A stretch of DNA of 64,000 nucleotides from NCBI GenBank assembly GCA_041661445.1, contig JBAZUK010000001.1, positions 626,898-690,897 on the forward strand. The letters run 5' to 3'. A program made the position numbers and the translations under genes. Of this stretch, positions 35,395 through 45,207 are shown piece by piece. Below the pieces are notes generated by a model that was given only the letters and a program-made list of their open reading frames with translations, did not search any database and was not told where the DNA came from. The stretch comes from JBAZUK01 sp041661445 (GTDB lineage: Bacteria; Chlamydiota; Chlamydiia; Chlamydiales; SM23-39). Each line of letters begins with the position of its first letter. Position 1 is the first letter of the stretch.

Positions 35395-36654
35395 ATGAAT
35401 ATTTTTTTGTTTGTTTTCATATTGTTTTTTTTAGTTTCCTTTTCTGCTATTTTATCCGCGAGTGAAACTTCTTTATTTTCTTTATCATTTTTTACGGTAA
35501 ATGCTTATAAAAATGATGTAGATAAAAGAAAAAAATTAATCCACAAGCTCTTGCTGCATCCCAAGGATTTATTAGTAACAATTTTAATCTTGAACGTTCT
35601 TGCTAATATCTTGATTCAGAACGTCGTTTCTTCAATATTTGATACCTTTCCATCATGGCTGCTTAAAGTTGGAGTTCCTCTAGCGATAACACTTTTTTTT
35701 GGCGAAATCATCCCTAAATCTGTTGCTTTAGCCAATAATAAAGATATCGCATGTTATTTGGCTCCCTTTATAAATTTTTCTTCCAGAATAATTAAGCCTC
35801 TTCGCATTCTGATAACTAAAGTTGCCGGATTTGTTTCTCGAACGATGTTTTTCTTTTTAAAAAAAGAAAAACCATTAACTATTGAAGAACTTGAATATGT
35901 TATTTCTGTATCTGAAGAACAAAAAATTTTAACGTCTGATGAAACTGATTTGATAGAAGGGTATTTGGGCCTTTATGATTCTAATATTAAAGAGAATTTG
36001 AGACCAAGGGATGAAGTTTTGTTTTTTGATATCAATTCTCCAAAAGACGAATTAATAAAAATTTTTAGTGATAAAGAGTATTCAAGAGTGCCTGTATGTG
36101 ACGATAAATTGGACAATATTTTAGGAGTAATATCCTTAAAACGTTTTTTTTTGCATCAGGCTGAAATCACAATTAACAAGGATTTATTGAAATTTTTAAA
36201 GAAGCCTCTTTTTGTTGTTGAAACAATGAAATCATGGGATCTGTTTTTGGAGTTCAGAAAGAATCGGGAAGATATAGCAATCGTTGTCGATGAATATGGG
36301 TCTGTTACGGGAATAATCACTTTAGAAGATTTAATTGAGCAGGTTGTCGGTAATATTTCGGATAAAAAAAATGAAGGCGCAAGATATACATATTGTTCGA
36401 AAGATGAGATTATTGCTAGCGGCAAAATGGAAATAGATGAATTAGAGAATTTGTTTGATATCGATATTAAAAGAAAATCAAATGCTGTAACCATCGGAGG
36501 TTTTTTGATAGATGAATTGGGCGATATTCCATCAGCCGGTGAAAAAATTACAGTGGATAGTTTGCATTTTCAAATTTTAGCTGCCGATCCTAACAGAATT
36601 AAAAAAGTATATATAAGGCTTGTGAAGCAACCTAAAAAAAGAAAACCTACATGA
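35395..36654 (+). CDS. CNNM/CorC-type transporter-associated protein with CBS pair (first copy)
   Basis: The 419-residue protein has a DUF21/CNNM membrane domain with about four segments in residues 1-150 (including FGEIIPKSVALANN). A CBS pair follows (RDEVLFFD, EYSRVPVCDDKLDNILGVIS, VVDEYGSVTGIITLEDLIEQVVG), then a C-terminal CorC_HlyC domain. This family is linked to Mg2+ or other divalent-cation handling. It overlaps the next, paralogous gene by 4 nt (ATGA). Chlamydia has the same tandem pair (recalled CT256/CT257). Confidence 0.88.
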   Translation: MNIFLFVFILFFLVSFSAILSASETSLFSLSFFTVNAYKNDVDKRKKLIHKLLLHPKDLLVTILILNVLANILIQNVVSSIFDTFPSWLLKVGVPLAITLFFGEIIPKSVALANNKDIACYLAPFINFSSRIIKPLRILITKVAGFVSRTMFFFLKKEKPLTIEELEYVISVSEEQKILTSDETDLIEGYLGLYDSNIKENLRPRDEVLFFDINSPKDELIKIFSDKEYSRVPVCDDKLDNILGVISLKRFFLHQAEITINKDLLKFLKKPLFVVETMKSWDLFLEFRKNREDIAIVVDEYGSVTGIITLEDLIEQVVGNISDKKNEGARYTYCSKDEIIASGKMEIDELENLFDIDIKRKSNAVTIGGFLIDELGDIPSAGEKITVDSLHFQILAADPNRIKKVYIRLVKQPKKRKPT

Positions 36655-37868
36655 ATTCATTACTGTTTTTTTTATTTTTAACCTTGTTCTGTGTTTTCCT
36701 GCAGGGTTTTTTTTCAATGTTTGAAATGGCTTGTGTGTCTTTAAATAAGATCAAGCTGCATTATAACGCCGTCAAAAAAAGCAGAAAAGCAAGATGGCTT
36801 GAATTCTTATTGAATAATCCTTCATATTTATTTGGTACAACCTTGATAGGCGTAAATACGCTTATGCAGATTGGATCGGAGTCTTCCAGAAGATTTTATG
36901 AAGCAATGCATATTCCTCCGGGATTGGCGCCTGTTTCCCAAATACTTATTGTTTTAATATTTGGAGAGCTTGCTCCTCTTTTTGCAGCAAGGAAGCATTC
37001 TGAGCATGTAGCTTATTTTAGCGTGCCCGTAATTTATTTAATTTCAAGACTTTTGACCCCTTTCATATGGGTAATAGATAAAATATCAAAAATTTCCAAT
37101 CTGATATTCGGCAAACAAAAAATCGAATCCTTTCTTTCAAAGGAAGAATTGCAAAAGGTTCTTGAGGAACCGGCGAAGAGTATTTCAAAAATTGATAATG
37201 ACATTATAAGCAATATTTTCAATTTAAAAGATAAAAAGGTATCTCAAATAATGATATCAATTAATCAGATTGCTTCTGTTTCATCAGATATGACCATTAA
37301 AGAAGTGAAAAAAATGCTTGAATCCAATTATCTGCCTTTTATCCCGATTTTTCATAAGGAAAAAAATAACATCATTGCTATCGCCTACCCTAAGGACTTA
37401 TTGAAGGCAAAGGACGAGGAAAAATTAGTGGATCATGCAAAAAATGCCTGGTTTATAACAGAACTTGTTTTTGTGGTTGATGTTTTAAGACAATTTAAAA
37501 CAAATAAACAATTTGTTGCTGTTGTTTTAAATAAATCGGGAAAAAGTAAAGGTTTGATAACCTTGGATCAGATCGAAGATGAGATTTTTGGTGAATATCC
37601 TGTTTTTGTTGAGAGAAAAAACATTAAATCCCAAGTAGTAATAGTTAAAACACTGCCGGGAAATATGTCTTTAAAAAAATTTAATAAGGAATTTAAGGCC
37701 AAACTGTTCTATAAAAGTGCTAAAACAATCGGAGAGCTGATTATTCTTTATTTAAATCACAGGCCCTCTGTAAATGAAATAATCACTTTCGGCAATTATG
37801 AATTTACCATTTCGGAAACGTCCTTATTAGGAATCGAGAAAGTAAAGGTTAAAACCAGAACCTTCTAA
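36651..37868 (+). CDS. CNNM/CorC-type protein with diverged CBS pair (second copy)
   Basis: The 405-residue protein has the same plan as its upstream neighbour: CNNM membrane domain (GTTLIGVNTLMQIGSE, FGELAPLFAARK), two CBS modules and a C-terminal CorC-like domain. The CBS part is more diverged: VSQIMISINQIASVS and VVLNKSGKSKGLITLDQIEDEIFG lack the typical VDEYG loop. The two copies may form a heteromeric membrane complex; that is inference. Its stop overlaps the stop of the convergent next gene. Confidence 0.85.
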   Translation: MNSLLFFLFLTLFCVFLQGFFSMFEMACVSLNKIKLHYNAVKKSRKARWLEFLLNNPSYLFGTTLIGVNTLMQIGSESSRRFYEAMHIPPGLAPVSQILIVLIFGELAPLFAARKHSEHVAYFSVPVIYLISRLLTPFIWVIDKISKISNLIFGKQKIESFLSKEELQKVLEEPAKSISKIDNDIISNIFNLKDKKVSQIMISINQIASVSSDMTIKEVKKMLESNYLPFIPIFHKEKNNIIAIAYPKDLLKAKDEEKLVDHAKNAWFITELVFVVDVLRQFKTNKQFVAVVLNKSGKSKGLITLDQIEDEIFGEYPVFVERKNIKSQVVIVKTLPGNMSLKKFNKEFKAKLFYKSAKTIGELIILYLNHRPSVNEIITFGNYEFTISETSLLGIEKVKVKTRTF

Positions 37869-38461
37869 GTTTTTTTATAATTTTGAAAATAACAAAAAAA
37901 AGCAGCTGTTGCAAGAAAACTGGCTGATAAAAACATAATTATATTCATGTTCTTAAGTGGTTTTTTCTCTTCGTTGGTAAGAGAAGAAGAAAAAGAGACT
38001 TTCTTGATTTTTCTTTGTCTTGCAGGAAGATGGGTTATCTGAGATAGGCTATTATTTATTATTGATACAGCTGATATAGTTAAAAATTCATGCTTATAAG
38101 AATTTGAAAGGAGAATAATGGCTTCCAGGTTCTTTCTGTTATACTCGTTTTTGCTCTCATTGCATCTCTTTTCATTGATCATAGACGTTACTTGCTCATC
38201 ATCTAAATCTATTAGAATTTTTTTGCAGCATTCGGAAATATGCATTTGCCTAAGAGCTTGAATTGAAGCCGGAGAAATTTTAGTCCAAATTCTTTGATAC
38301 GTTTCTTGATCCAAAGAAATCTGTCCAGTTGTAATTAAAACCTCCACTGCAGTTTCAAATGCTTTTTGAATATATCTATTAGGAATATCAGGATCACATA
38401 TAAGAGAAGCTAACTCCAATCTTGTTTCAGATAAATTTGAGGTTGTTATTTCTATGCACAT
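37865..38461 (-). CDS. Small hypothetical tail-anchored protein
   Basis: No family was recognised for this 198-residue protein. It is helical and Leu-rich in its first 150 residues (SETRLELASLICDPDIPNRY), has a basic Ser/Lys stretch (KIKKVSFSSSL), then one membrane segment (about residues 174-192) and a short basic tail QNYKKT. That is a C-terminal tail anchor with no signal peptide. The layout is shared with the ankyrin protein at 10.2 kb and the LRR protein at 62.3 kb. Confidence 0.6.
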   Translation of the reverse strand: MCIEITTSNLSETRLELASLICDPDIPNRYIQKAFETAVEVLITTGQISLDQETYQRIWTKISPASIQALRQMHISECCKKILIDLDDEQVTSMINEKRCNESKNEYNRKNLEAIILLSNSYKHEFLTISAVSIINNSLSQITHLPARQRKIKKVSFSSSLTNEEKKPLKNMNIIMFLSASFLATAAFFCYFQNYKKT

Positions 38462-38651
38462 TTAATTTGCTCTTTGCTTTGATTTAAAAAACTGAATCAG
38501 AAGTATAGGATAGTTAAAATATTGCTAGCAACAGATATTACATGAAAATGTATTACTAAAGAAGTAGCTCTGCTTTAAAATTTTTAAAAAAAGTATTTAC
38601 AAAAAATTAATAAATTTTTCATATTGACATGTTGTTTTTTTTAGGTAGACC

Positions 38652-41600
38652 ATGCATAGGATATTTCCCTTATTTTTTTTTATATTTATAAGTCTTTTTG
38701 CAGTAGATGATTTTGAACAGTCATATAATGCAACCGTTGAAGGCGAGCCGTCAGCTATAGTTGATGGATGCGTAAGCGCGATCACGGGCAACTTGTATTT
38801 AAATAGTATTGATATTTCATCTTCAGGTAAGGAGCCGATAAGATTTGGAAGGAACTATTATAATTTTTTTGATTGGATTTCTAAAAGCGAATCAAGACCT
38901 TTTAAGATAAATGAGAATATTATAGCAAGACAAAAAAAAGGGGGATGGGAATTTTTCTGCCATTTGTATGCGTTGATTAATTATGGTTATCTCGATGAAA
39001 GAGAGCTCGAGGTTTATGAACCTTCCGGAGTAAAGCAAATATATCGTTTTTGTCATCATAAGAAAAAAGATGATGGAAAGAACCTGCCCAGTCGATGGAA
39101 CTGGAATGCTTTTGTGAATACTTCTAGAGGAGAGATAAGCGGAAGATCAAATTATAAACGAAATTTAGTTTATAGATATGATGAAACAAATATTAAAGTC
39201 ATAGGTGTCGATGGGACTATAAGAAATTATATTCGAAGCAAACCTGAGGATTTAAAATCAGCTATCTCCAATAAAAGCGATCAGAAGTTTTTTAAAGGAA
39301 AAAAAATTTATGAAGATCAACCTTATCATTTGGATACGGAGATTTTATCAAATGGTTATACTCTTAAATACTTTTATGATGAAAAGCATCTTAATAATTA
39401 TTGTGAGGATTATCTTGGCGACCCTCCGCAGAAAATTGAGTTAATCAGCCCGAGCGGAAAAGTCTTTTCTCATTTAAATATTGGGATCAGCTCAGTTAAA
39501 AAAAATAAAGATAAATATAGAGAAATATCAGTAGTTACCAATGCTGAAAAAAAAATAATCTATCAATTCGAAGACATGAAGTCAAAAGAAGTCCTTCCTA
39601 TTGATCTTTTAAAAAAAATAGCTTCTGATTATGGAGAAGAAAAAATTAAATATGATCTTCATCATGAATCAATTCAAATAAAAGAATACAAATTTCCAAA
39701 AGGCAGGGAATTCAGATTTAATTATTGTAATGTAAAAAGTAATGGTTATAGTCAGGTGGTTTCGGAGATATACGTTGCGACTAGTCCAAATGTTTTCGAA
39801 ACGGTTCACAAATTTGATTATAATAAAGGAACTACCTTAGTAAAAGATTCCGAAGGCAATCAAATCGTTTATAATTATGATGAAGATACATTGAGGCTCA
39901 AAAATATTGAAAGATATGACGGGGATTGTTTTAAAAATAAGGAAGCATTTATATGGGGCTCAGGTGGTCAGATGGGTTTTTTACTAGGAAAGGTTATCTA
40001 TGATAATAGAAGAATCCCGATCAAAGCTGAAAAAAATATTTATGATTCCAACAATGTTGGCAATATTGAAACTAAAATTATCTATGGCACTATTACAGGC
40101 GAAAACAAGATTCCGATTAAATTGGATTCAACTGGCCTTCCAATAAATAACGGAACGGATTCTTATATAAAGAAATTTACATATTTTCCCAATTATCTGG
40201 TCAAATCCGAAACCGATCAAGACGGATTAACAACAGAGTATACTTATCATGCATCGGCCACTTATAATGAAAAAAAATTTCTAACTGATTTGCCTTTGAC
40301 AAAGCTTGTTAAATACAAAGATCAGATCAGACAAAGAACTTTTTATATATATGATAAAGATAACATTTTAATAAAAGAGATCAACGATGACGGATCTTCT
40401 TCTATACAAGATGATCTAACAGGCGTTTCAAGAAGATTGATAAAAATTATAATACCAAGACAAGTTGAGCCTTTGGGTTTAACAGATACTTTAGAAGAGA
40501 AATATTTGGATTTGGGTACAAATCGAGAAGTTTTGCTTCGAAAAGAAAAGTATGAGTATTATGCTGATGGCAAAATATCTAAAAAAGAAATCTACGGCTC
40601 AGACAATAAATTAAAATATACACTGCAGTATAAATATGATTCAAAAGACAATATCATATATGAAACAGACCCTTTGGGAAGATCTGCAACCTATGAATAT
40701 GATGAAAATAATAATAAGACCAAAGAAGTGGATTTTTCAAAAAAAGAAATTGTTTATGAATATGACAATTGCAATCGATTAATTGGCAAAATCATAAATA
40801 ATGATGAAAACTTAAAGGAGGGATATAAGTACAATCTAAAAAATAATAAAATTTATGAAAAAGATATTAATGGAAATATCACCAGATATGAGTATAACGT
40901 TTTCAATTTGTTAACAAAAGAAACCTTTTCTTGTGTTGAAGATACTCTTGGAAAAAAAGTAACTCCTGTAAAGATTTATACATATGATTCATTAGGAAGA
41001 CAGATCTCAAGTACTGATGCTTCAAATAATACTACAAAAATAAACTATAATATTTTCAATAAACCGATATCTATTGAGCATCCAGATTCAACCAAAGAAA
41101 TTTTTACCTACAATTTAAACGGATCATTAAAAAAATACATTAATCAAGAAGGAACTGAAACTGAATATACTTATGATTATTTAAAAAGAGTTACTGCTAA
41201 AAAAATATATTCAAACGGAAAAAAACTTCTAGAAGAGACTTTCCGATACGATGCTTTTAATATTGTCTCTAAAACTGATGCTGATGGGAATCTTATAAAA
41301 TATACCTATGATGCTGCCGGAAGAAAGGTTAAAGAAGAGTTTATTTCAAAAGACCAAAAATTACTTTCAAAAGAAGAATTTTTTTATGATGAACTTGGTT
41401 TTATAAAAAAAAGGATCGATGGCGAGGAATTAGTTACCAATTTTAAAAGAGACTATCTTGGAAGGGTATTGGAGGAAACCAAGCAAAATTCTTTAAATGA
41501 AGTGCTGTATAAAATTAAATATGAATATGACGAAGCTGGAAACAAAAAGAAAGTAATTTCATATATCGGGAATCAAGAGTCTTGGGAACTTAATTTTTAT

Positions 41601-42245
41601 GATGCATTAAACCGTCTGATTAAAACAGTAGATGGCTGCAGCTCTGAAACTACAATCAATTATGATCATTTTCAAGACAATCAAGCTCAAAAATTATCAC
41701 GGAAAACTCAGGAAAATTCATTAGGTCAGAAAATAATATCAACTTTTGATGCACTCGATAGACAAAAAACTATTGAATATAAAAATCCGCAGGATTTAAC
41801 AGTTTCTCTTGAAGAAAAATTCTATGACCTGAACGGAAATCTAACACGGTTGATAAGTACAATTTATAATCCTGACAGATCAATCAAAAAAGTTGTGTCA
41901 TTTTGGCAGTATGATAGTATGAACAGATTGATATCTCTCACAGAAGATTACGGAGGTGAAAATGAGAAAAGAACTATCTATACCTATACTCTCAATGGAA
42001 ATCTTAAATCTACAACAAAGCCGGATGGAACAATACTTTACAATGAATATGATCCTCTTGGAAATAAGATCAGGTTTTTCTCTTCTAAAAAAGATGTTGA
42101 TTATGAGTTTTTTTATAATAAATTAAATCAATTGGAAAAAGTCCTGGATTTGAATTCAAATCAGACAACTCAAAGAAAATACGATGCAAAGGGCAATCTT
42201 CTGGAAGAAAAGCTGGCATATGGTCCTATTATTCAATCTAAATAA
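38652..42245 (+). CDS. RHS/YD-repeat protein, N-terminal part ending at an in-frame stop
   Basis: 1197 codons. A signal peptide (MHRIFPLFFFIFISLFAVDD) leads into an N-terminal domain with VDGCVSAITGNLYLNS and GKEPIRFGRNYYNFF, then a long series of YD repeats, such as YEYDENNNKTKEV, YTYDAAGRKVKEE and YEYDEAGNKKKV. RHS repeats build a beta-sheet shell around a C-terminal toxin. Translation stops at TAA 42243-42245, but the same frame stays open on the other side for another 631 codons (to 44141), so this is probably one gene of about 1830 codons broken by a single stop. Confidence 0.85.
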   Translation: MHRIFPLFFFIFISLFAVDDFEQSYNATVEGEPSAIVDGCVSAITGNLYLNSIDISSSGKEPIRFGRNYYNFFDWISKSESRPFKINENIIARQKKGGWEFFCHLYALINYGYLDERELEVYEPSGVKQIYRFCHHKKKDDGKNLPSRWNWNAFVNTSRGEISGRSNYKRNLVYRYDETNIKVIGVDGTIRNYIRSKPEDLKSAISNKSDQKFFKGKKIYEDQPYHLDTEILSNGYTLKYFYDEKHLNNYCEDYLGDPPQKIELISPSGKVFSHLNIGISSVKKNKDKYREISVVTNAEKKIIYQFEDMKSKEVLPIDLLKKIASDYGEEKIKYDLHHESIQIKEYKFPKGREFRFNYCNVKSNGYSQVVSEIYVATSPNVFETVHKFDYNKGTTLVKDSEGNQIVYNYDEDTLRLKNIERYDGDCFKNKEAFIWGSGGQMGFLLGKVIYDNRRIPIKAEKNIYDSNNVGNIETKIIYGTITGENKIPIKLDSTGLPINNGTDSYIKKFTYFPNYLVKSETDQDGLTTEYTYHASATYNEKKFLTDLPLTKLVKYKDQIRQRTFYIYDKDNILIKEINDDGSSSIQDDLTGVSRRLIKIIIPRQVEPLGLTDTLEEKYLDLGTNREVLLRKEKYEYYADGKISKKEIYGSDNKLKYTLQYKYDSKDNIIYETDPLGRSATYEYDENNNKTKEVDFSKKEIVYEYDNCNRLIGKIINNDENLKEGYKYNLKNNKIYEKDINGNITRYEYNVFNLLTKETFSCVEDTLGKKVTPVKIYTYDSLGRQISSTDASNNTTKINYNIFNKPISIEHPDSTKEIFTYNLNGSLKKYINQEGTETEYTYDYLKRVTAKKIYSNGKKLLEETFRYDAFNIVSKTDADGNLIKYTYDAAGRKVKEEFISKDQKLLSKEEFFYDELGFIKKRIDGEELVTNFKRDYLGRVLEETKQNSLNEVLYKIKYEYDEAGNKKKVISYIGNQESWELNFYDALNRLIKTVDGCSSETTINYDHFQDNQAQKLSRKTQENSLGQKIISTFDALDRQKTIEYKNPQDLTVSLEEKFYDLNGNLTRLISTIYNPDRSIKKVVSFWQYDSMNRLISLTEDYGGENEKRTIYTYTLNGNLKSTTKPDGTILYNEYDPLGNKIRFFSSKKDVDYEFFYNKLNQLEKVLDLNSNQTTQRKYDAKGNLLEEKLAYGPIIQSK

Positions 42246-42251
42246 GATCTA

Positions 42252-44141
42252 TTGCAAAACAGAATAAAGAACATTCTTCCGGATGGCTCGTTCATAGAAT
42301 TCTCATACGATCCCATAAACCTTAAAAAAATTATAAAAAAAAATAAATATGAAAATATTTTATATACACATGAATTTTTAAAATACGATCTTTCTGGAAA
42401 ACTTTTAAGAGAAAAGCTAATAACAGAAGCAGGCATCATAGATTATAAACTAGATAAAAAAGGCAGGATTACTTTAATAAAATCCCAATATCATTCTCAG
42501 GGAATAACTTATGATGAAATCGGAAGAATTTCAAAAATATCAAATACGGGATTTTTCAATGATGAAACGGAATATGCATATGATGATCTGAATCAGATAA
42601 TTTCCGAAACCAATCTTTTTCCCAATTCTTATGAATATGATTCACACTTTAACAGGATCAAAAAAAATGACTTTGATTATGAAATAAATAACTTAAATGA
42701 ACTAAAAGCCATTTCATCTGATCAGAATGTGACTATATTACCTCAAAACCCGCCTTGTCATTGCACTTTTGAATATGACAAAAATGGAAATCCGGTTTCT
42801 AAAAAAACTTTAGCTGAGGAAACAAAATATAAATATGACTCTTTAGATAGGCTCATCAGAGTAGAAAATCCAAATTATATTTTAGATTTTACTTATGATC
42901 CTTTCAACAGAAGATTATCTAAAAAAACTCATAAGCTTATTCAAGGTTATATGTCTTCTTATTGGGAAGATAATTTCGAATATTTTTTATATGACAATCA
43001 AAATGAAATAGGTTCTTTTGATGAGAACTTCAATCAAAAAGAACTTAGGATTTTATCTGATACAAAAACTGCGGAAATTGCTTCAGCAATAGCTTTTGAA
43101 ATAGATGGTTATTTTTATGCTCCAATCTATGACGTCTCAGGCAATGTTGTCTCTTTGATTTATAATGGCGGTCTTTATGAACAGTATAAATATTCGGCAT
43201 TCGGTGAAAGAAAGATATATTCCTGTTTACAATATGAAAAAGAAAAATCTCAAATCAACAATCCTTGGCAGTTTTGCTCTAAGAGAATAGATGAAGAAAC
43301 AGGACTAATTTTCTTTGGCAGAAGATATTATGATCCTATTCTCGGCAGATGGTTGACACCTGATCCTAAAGGATTCAAAGATGGATTAAATTTATATGCA
43401 TTTGTGCTAAATGATCCATTGATAAAGATGGACCTATACGGATTGGAAGTTTATTATCCTCCGCTAGTGACTGCCACATGGAGCTTAGCTGCAACCCAGC
43501 CTCATATATGGCAATTTACACCATCTCAACGGCTTGTTGTCGGTTCTAATGAACGTCCCGGTATAGGAATTGGTTATATAAATGGGATAAACACTACTTT
43601 AAATGAAGCAAGACGTGATGGTGAAAGAATATCTTCTATGATAGGAAATTCAAAAGTTAATGTAACTTATAACAGGACTTTAGGTAGAAGAGAAATAGAT
43701 TTTGTTAGATGCTGCTTTGAATTGGGAAATAGAAATTACATAACTAAAGCAGGAAGGGAATTAATGAAGGAATGGTTTGATTTTTTTTCTAAAGAAAAGC
43801 AAAATTGTTATTTACAAGTATGTTTTAGCGAGGGAGCTCTTATTACACGAAATGCTTTGTCTCAGATGCCCGAATACTTAAGAAAAAAAATTATTGTTTT
43901 AGCAATAGCTCCAGGTGCTTATATTGATAAAGAGCTTTGTCGCAGTATTCATCATTATGTTAGTAAAAAGGATCATATCCCTGACCTCGATTATTTTGGT
44001 AAAAGAGAAAATTCTCACAGCACAACGATTTTGGAGCCTCATCATTCTGTTATGGATAGTGATCATCATTTTGACAGCCCCACATATGAAAAAAAAATCG
44101 AAGAACATTTAAATTTTTATTTAAAACATCCAGAAGGTTAG
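42252..44141 (+). CDS. RHS C-terminal part with hydrolase-like tip (DUF687-like)
   Basis: Residues 1-360 continue the YD repeats. The RHS core signature is FGRRYYDPILGRWLTPDP at about 356-373, followed by GLNLYAFVLNDPL. The tip (about 395-629) is not repeat: YINGINTTLNEARRDGERIS, a buried strand and LQVCFSEGALITRNAL, whose CFSEG (Ser526) resembles a Ser-hydrolase nucleophile elbow, then KKIIVLAIAPGAYI and a His/Asp-rich end (DSDHHFDSPTY). By memory this resembles the chlamydial DUF687 family. It is most likely a toxin or effector domain. Four lipoprotein genes start 3 nt later. Confidence 0.75.
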   Translation: MQNRIKNILPDGSFIEFSYDPINLKKIIKKNKYENILYTHEFLKYDLSGKLLREKLITEAGIIDYKLDKKGRITLIKSQYHSQGITYDEIGRISKISNTGFFNDETEYAYDDLNQIISETNLFPNSYEYDSHFNRIKKNDFDYEINNLNELKAISSDQNVTILPQNPPCHCTFEYDKNGNPVSKKTLAEETKYKYDSLDRLIRVENPNYILDFTYDPFNRRLSKKTHKLIQGYMSSYWEDNFEYFLYDNQNEIGSFDENFNQKELRILSDTKTAEIASAIAFEIDGYFYAPIYDVSGNVVSLIYNGGLYEQYKYSAFGERKIYSCLQYEKEKSQINNPWQFCSKRIDEETGLIFFGRRYYDPILGRWLTPDPKGFKDGLNLYAFVLNDPLIKMDLYGLEVYYPPLVTATWSLAATQPHIWQFTPSQRLVVGSNERPGIGIGYINGINTTLNEARRDGERISSMIGNSKVNVTYNRTLGRREIDFVRCCFELGNRNYITKAGRELMKEWFDFFSKEKQNCYLQVCFSEGALITRNALSQMPEYLRKKIIVLAIAPGAYIDKELCRSIHHYVSKKDHIPDLDYFGKRENSHSTTILEPHHSVMDSDHHFDSPTYEKKIEEHLNFYLKHPEG

Positions 44142-44144
44142 ACA

Positions 44145-44684
44145 ATGAAATTAAAAGTTTTTTTTATTTTAATTCTTAACTTATTATTAATTAGTTGTTC
44201 AAAAGAAGAAAGAGATATGCATAAAAGAAATAAAATTGAACAAAAACTATTACTTAAAACAACCAACCAATTAGAGAGCGAAAAACAATTGAAATTTACT
44301 GGATATGGAGGTAGTTCAGATAAGGGATTGACAATGTTGAGTTTGAGTTTTGAAGCAGATAAAAATTATGATATTCAGACAGGAAGAAAATTGATTGTTT
44401 ATTGTGCTGAAAAATTTTTAGAAAATATTAATTCTGATGAAAAAATCAGACCTTATTTAAAAAGTTATCCTTTCCATTCAAAGGACATTCAATTATTTAT
44501 ATCGATTAATAATAAAAGTAAAATTTCTGATGAGAATCATCTTGAATCAATTATTCTAGGAAAGGGTTCAATCGATTATTTAATCTATGATGAAAATCAT
44601 AGGTTAAAAACTGTTCGCGAAGAAACTTATGAAGAAGCATTGAACATTATCCAAAAGCAAAAAAAAGAAAAAAATGAAATTTAA
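44145..44684 (+). CDS. Tandem lipoprotein paralogue 1 (type A)
   Basis: The 179-residue lipoprotein starts 3 nt after the RHS stop, with AAGG upstream. Signal peptide and lipobox end in LISC (Cys18). The next 100 residues (KEERDMHKRNKIEQKLLLKTTN, GYGGSSDKGLTMLSLSFEA, LIVYCAEKFLENINSDEKIRPYL) are nearly identical in all four copies. The C-terminal third (SDENHLESIILGKGSIDYL) is of the type shared with copy 3. No family was recognised. Position after a toxin-like gene and periplasmic anchoring fit an immunity role; inference. Confidence 0.8.
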   Translation: MKLKVFFILILNLLLISCSKEERDMHKRNKIEQKLLLKTTNQLESEKQLKFTGYGGSSDKGLTMLSLSFEADKNYDIQTGRKLIVYCAEKFLENINSDEKIRPYLKSYPFHSKDIQLFISINNKSKISDENHLESIILGKGSIDYLIYDENHRLKTVREETYEEALNIIQKQKKEKNEI

Positions 44685-45207
44685 AATTTTCTTTCTCTTA
44701 ATTTTGAATATATTGTTGATTAGTTGTTCAAAAGAAGAAAGAGATATGCATAGAAGGAAGAATATTGAACAAAAACTATTGCTTAAAACAACAAACCAGT
44801 TAGAGAAAGAAAAGCAAGTAAAATTTTCTGGATTTGGTGGCAGTTCTGACAATGGCTTGACAATGCTAAGTTTGAGTTTTGAAACAGACAAAGATTATGA
44901 TATTCCGACGGGAAGAGAATTAATCGTTTATTGTGCGGAAGAGTTTTTAAAAAACATTAATTCTGATGAAAAAATCAGACCCTATTTACAAAATTATCCT
45001 TTTGATTCAAAAAATATAAAAGTTTCTATTTATCCTCAAAATAAAAATAATTTAAGAAATAAATTAGAAATTATATCTTTTTCACACGGTAAAATTAAAT
45101 ATTATAACTATGATGAAAATAAAAATTTAAAAATTATTTATGAAGAAAATTATGAAGATGCCTTGAATATTGTCCAAAAGCAAAAAAAGGAAAAAAATGA
45201 AATTTAA
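44674..45207 (+). CDS. Tandem lipoprotein paralogue 2 (type B)
   Basis: The 177-residue lipoprotein overlaps copy 1 by 11 nt: the ATGAAATTT of this gene lies inside the last codons of the previous one, so translation is probably coupled. Lipobox LISC, Cys18. The N-terminal 105 residues match the other copies; the C-terminal part (VSIYPQNKNNLRNKLEIISFSHG) is shared with copy 4, not with copies 1 and 3. Confidence 0.8.
   Translation: MKFKIFFLLILNILLISCSKEERDMHRRKNIEQKLLLKTTNQLEKEKQVKFSGFGGSSDNGLTMLSLSFETDKDYDIPTGRELIVYCAEEFLKNINSDEKIRPYLQNYPFDSKNIKVSIYPQNKNNLRNKLEIISFSHGKIKYYNYDENKNLKIIYEENYEDALNIVQKQKKEKNEI

Larger units (their letters stand above)
38652..44141 (+). pseudogene. Full RHS gene interrupted by one in-frame TAA (codon 1198)
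   Basis: The distance between the two open frames is a multiple of three and nothing but one TAA separates them. In the repeat register, the stop sits where the Tyr of a YD motif is expected: ...QSK-stop-DLLQNRIKNILPDGS. TAT or TAC to TAA is one base change. It may be a real nonsense mutation, a sequencing error or a readthrough site. The downstream half has no Shine-Dalgarno and only a TTG start, so independent translation is unlikely. Confidence 0.7.

Noticed and set aside
42252..42300. TTG at 42252 as an independent start of a second RHS gene
   Set aside because: No ribosome site, same frame as the upstream half, and the YD repeat continues across the stop.
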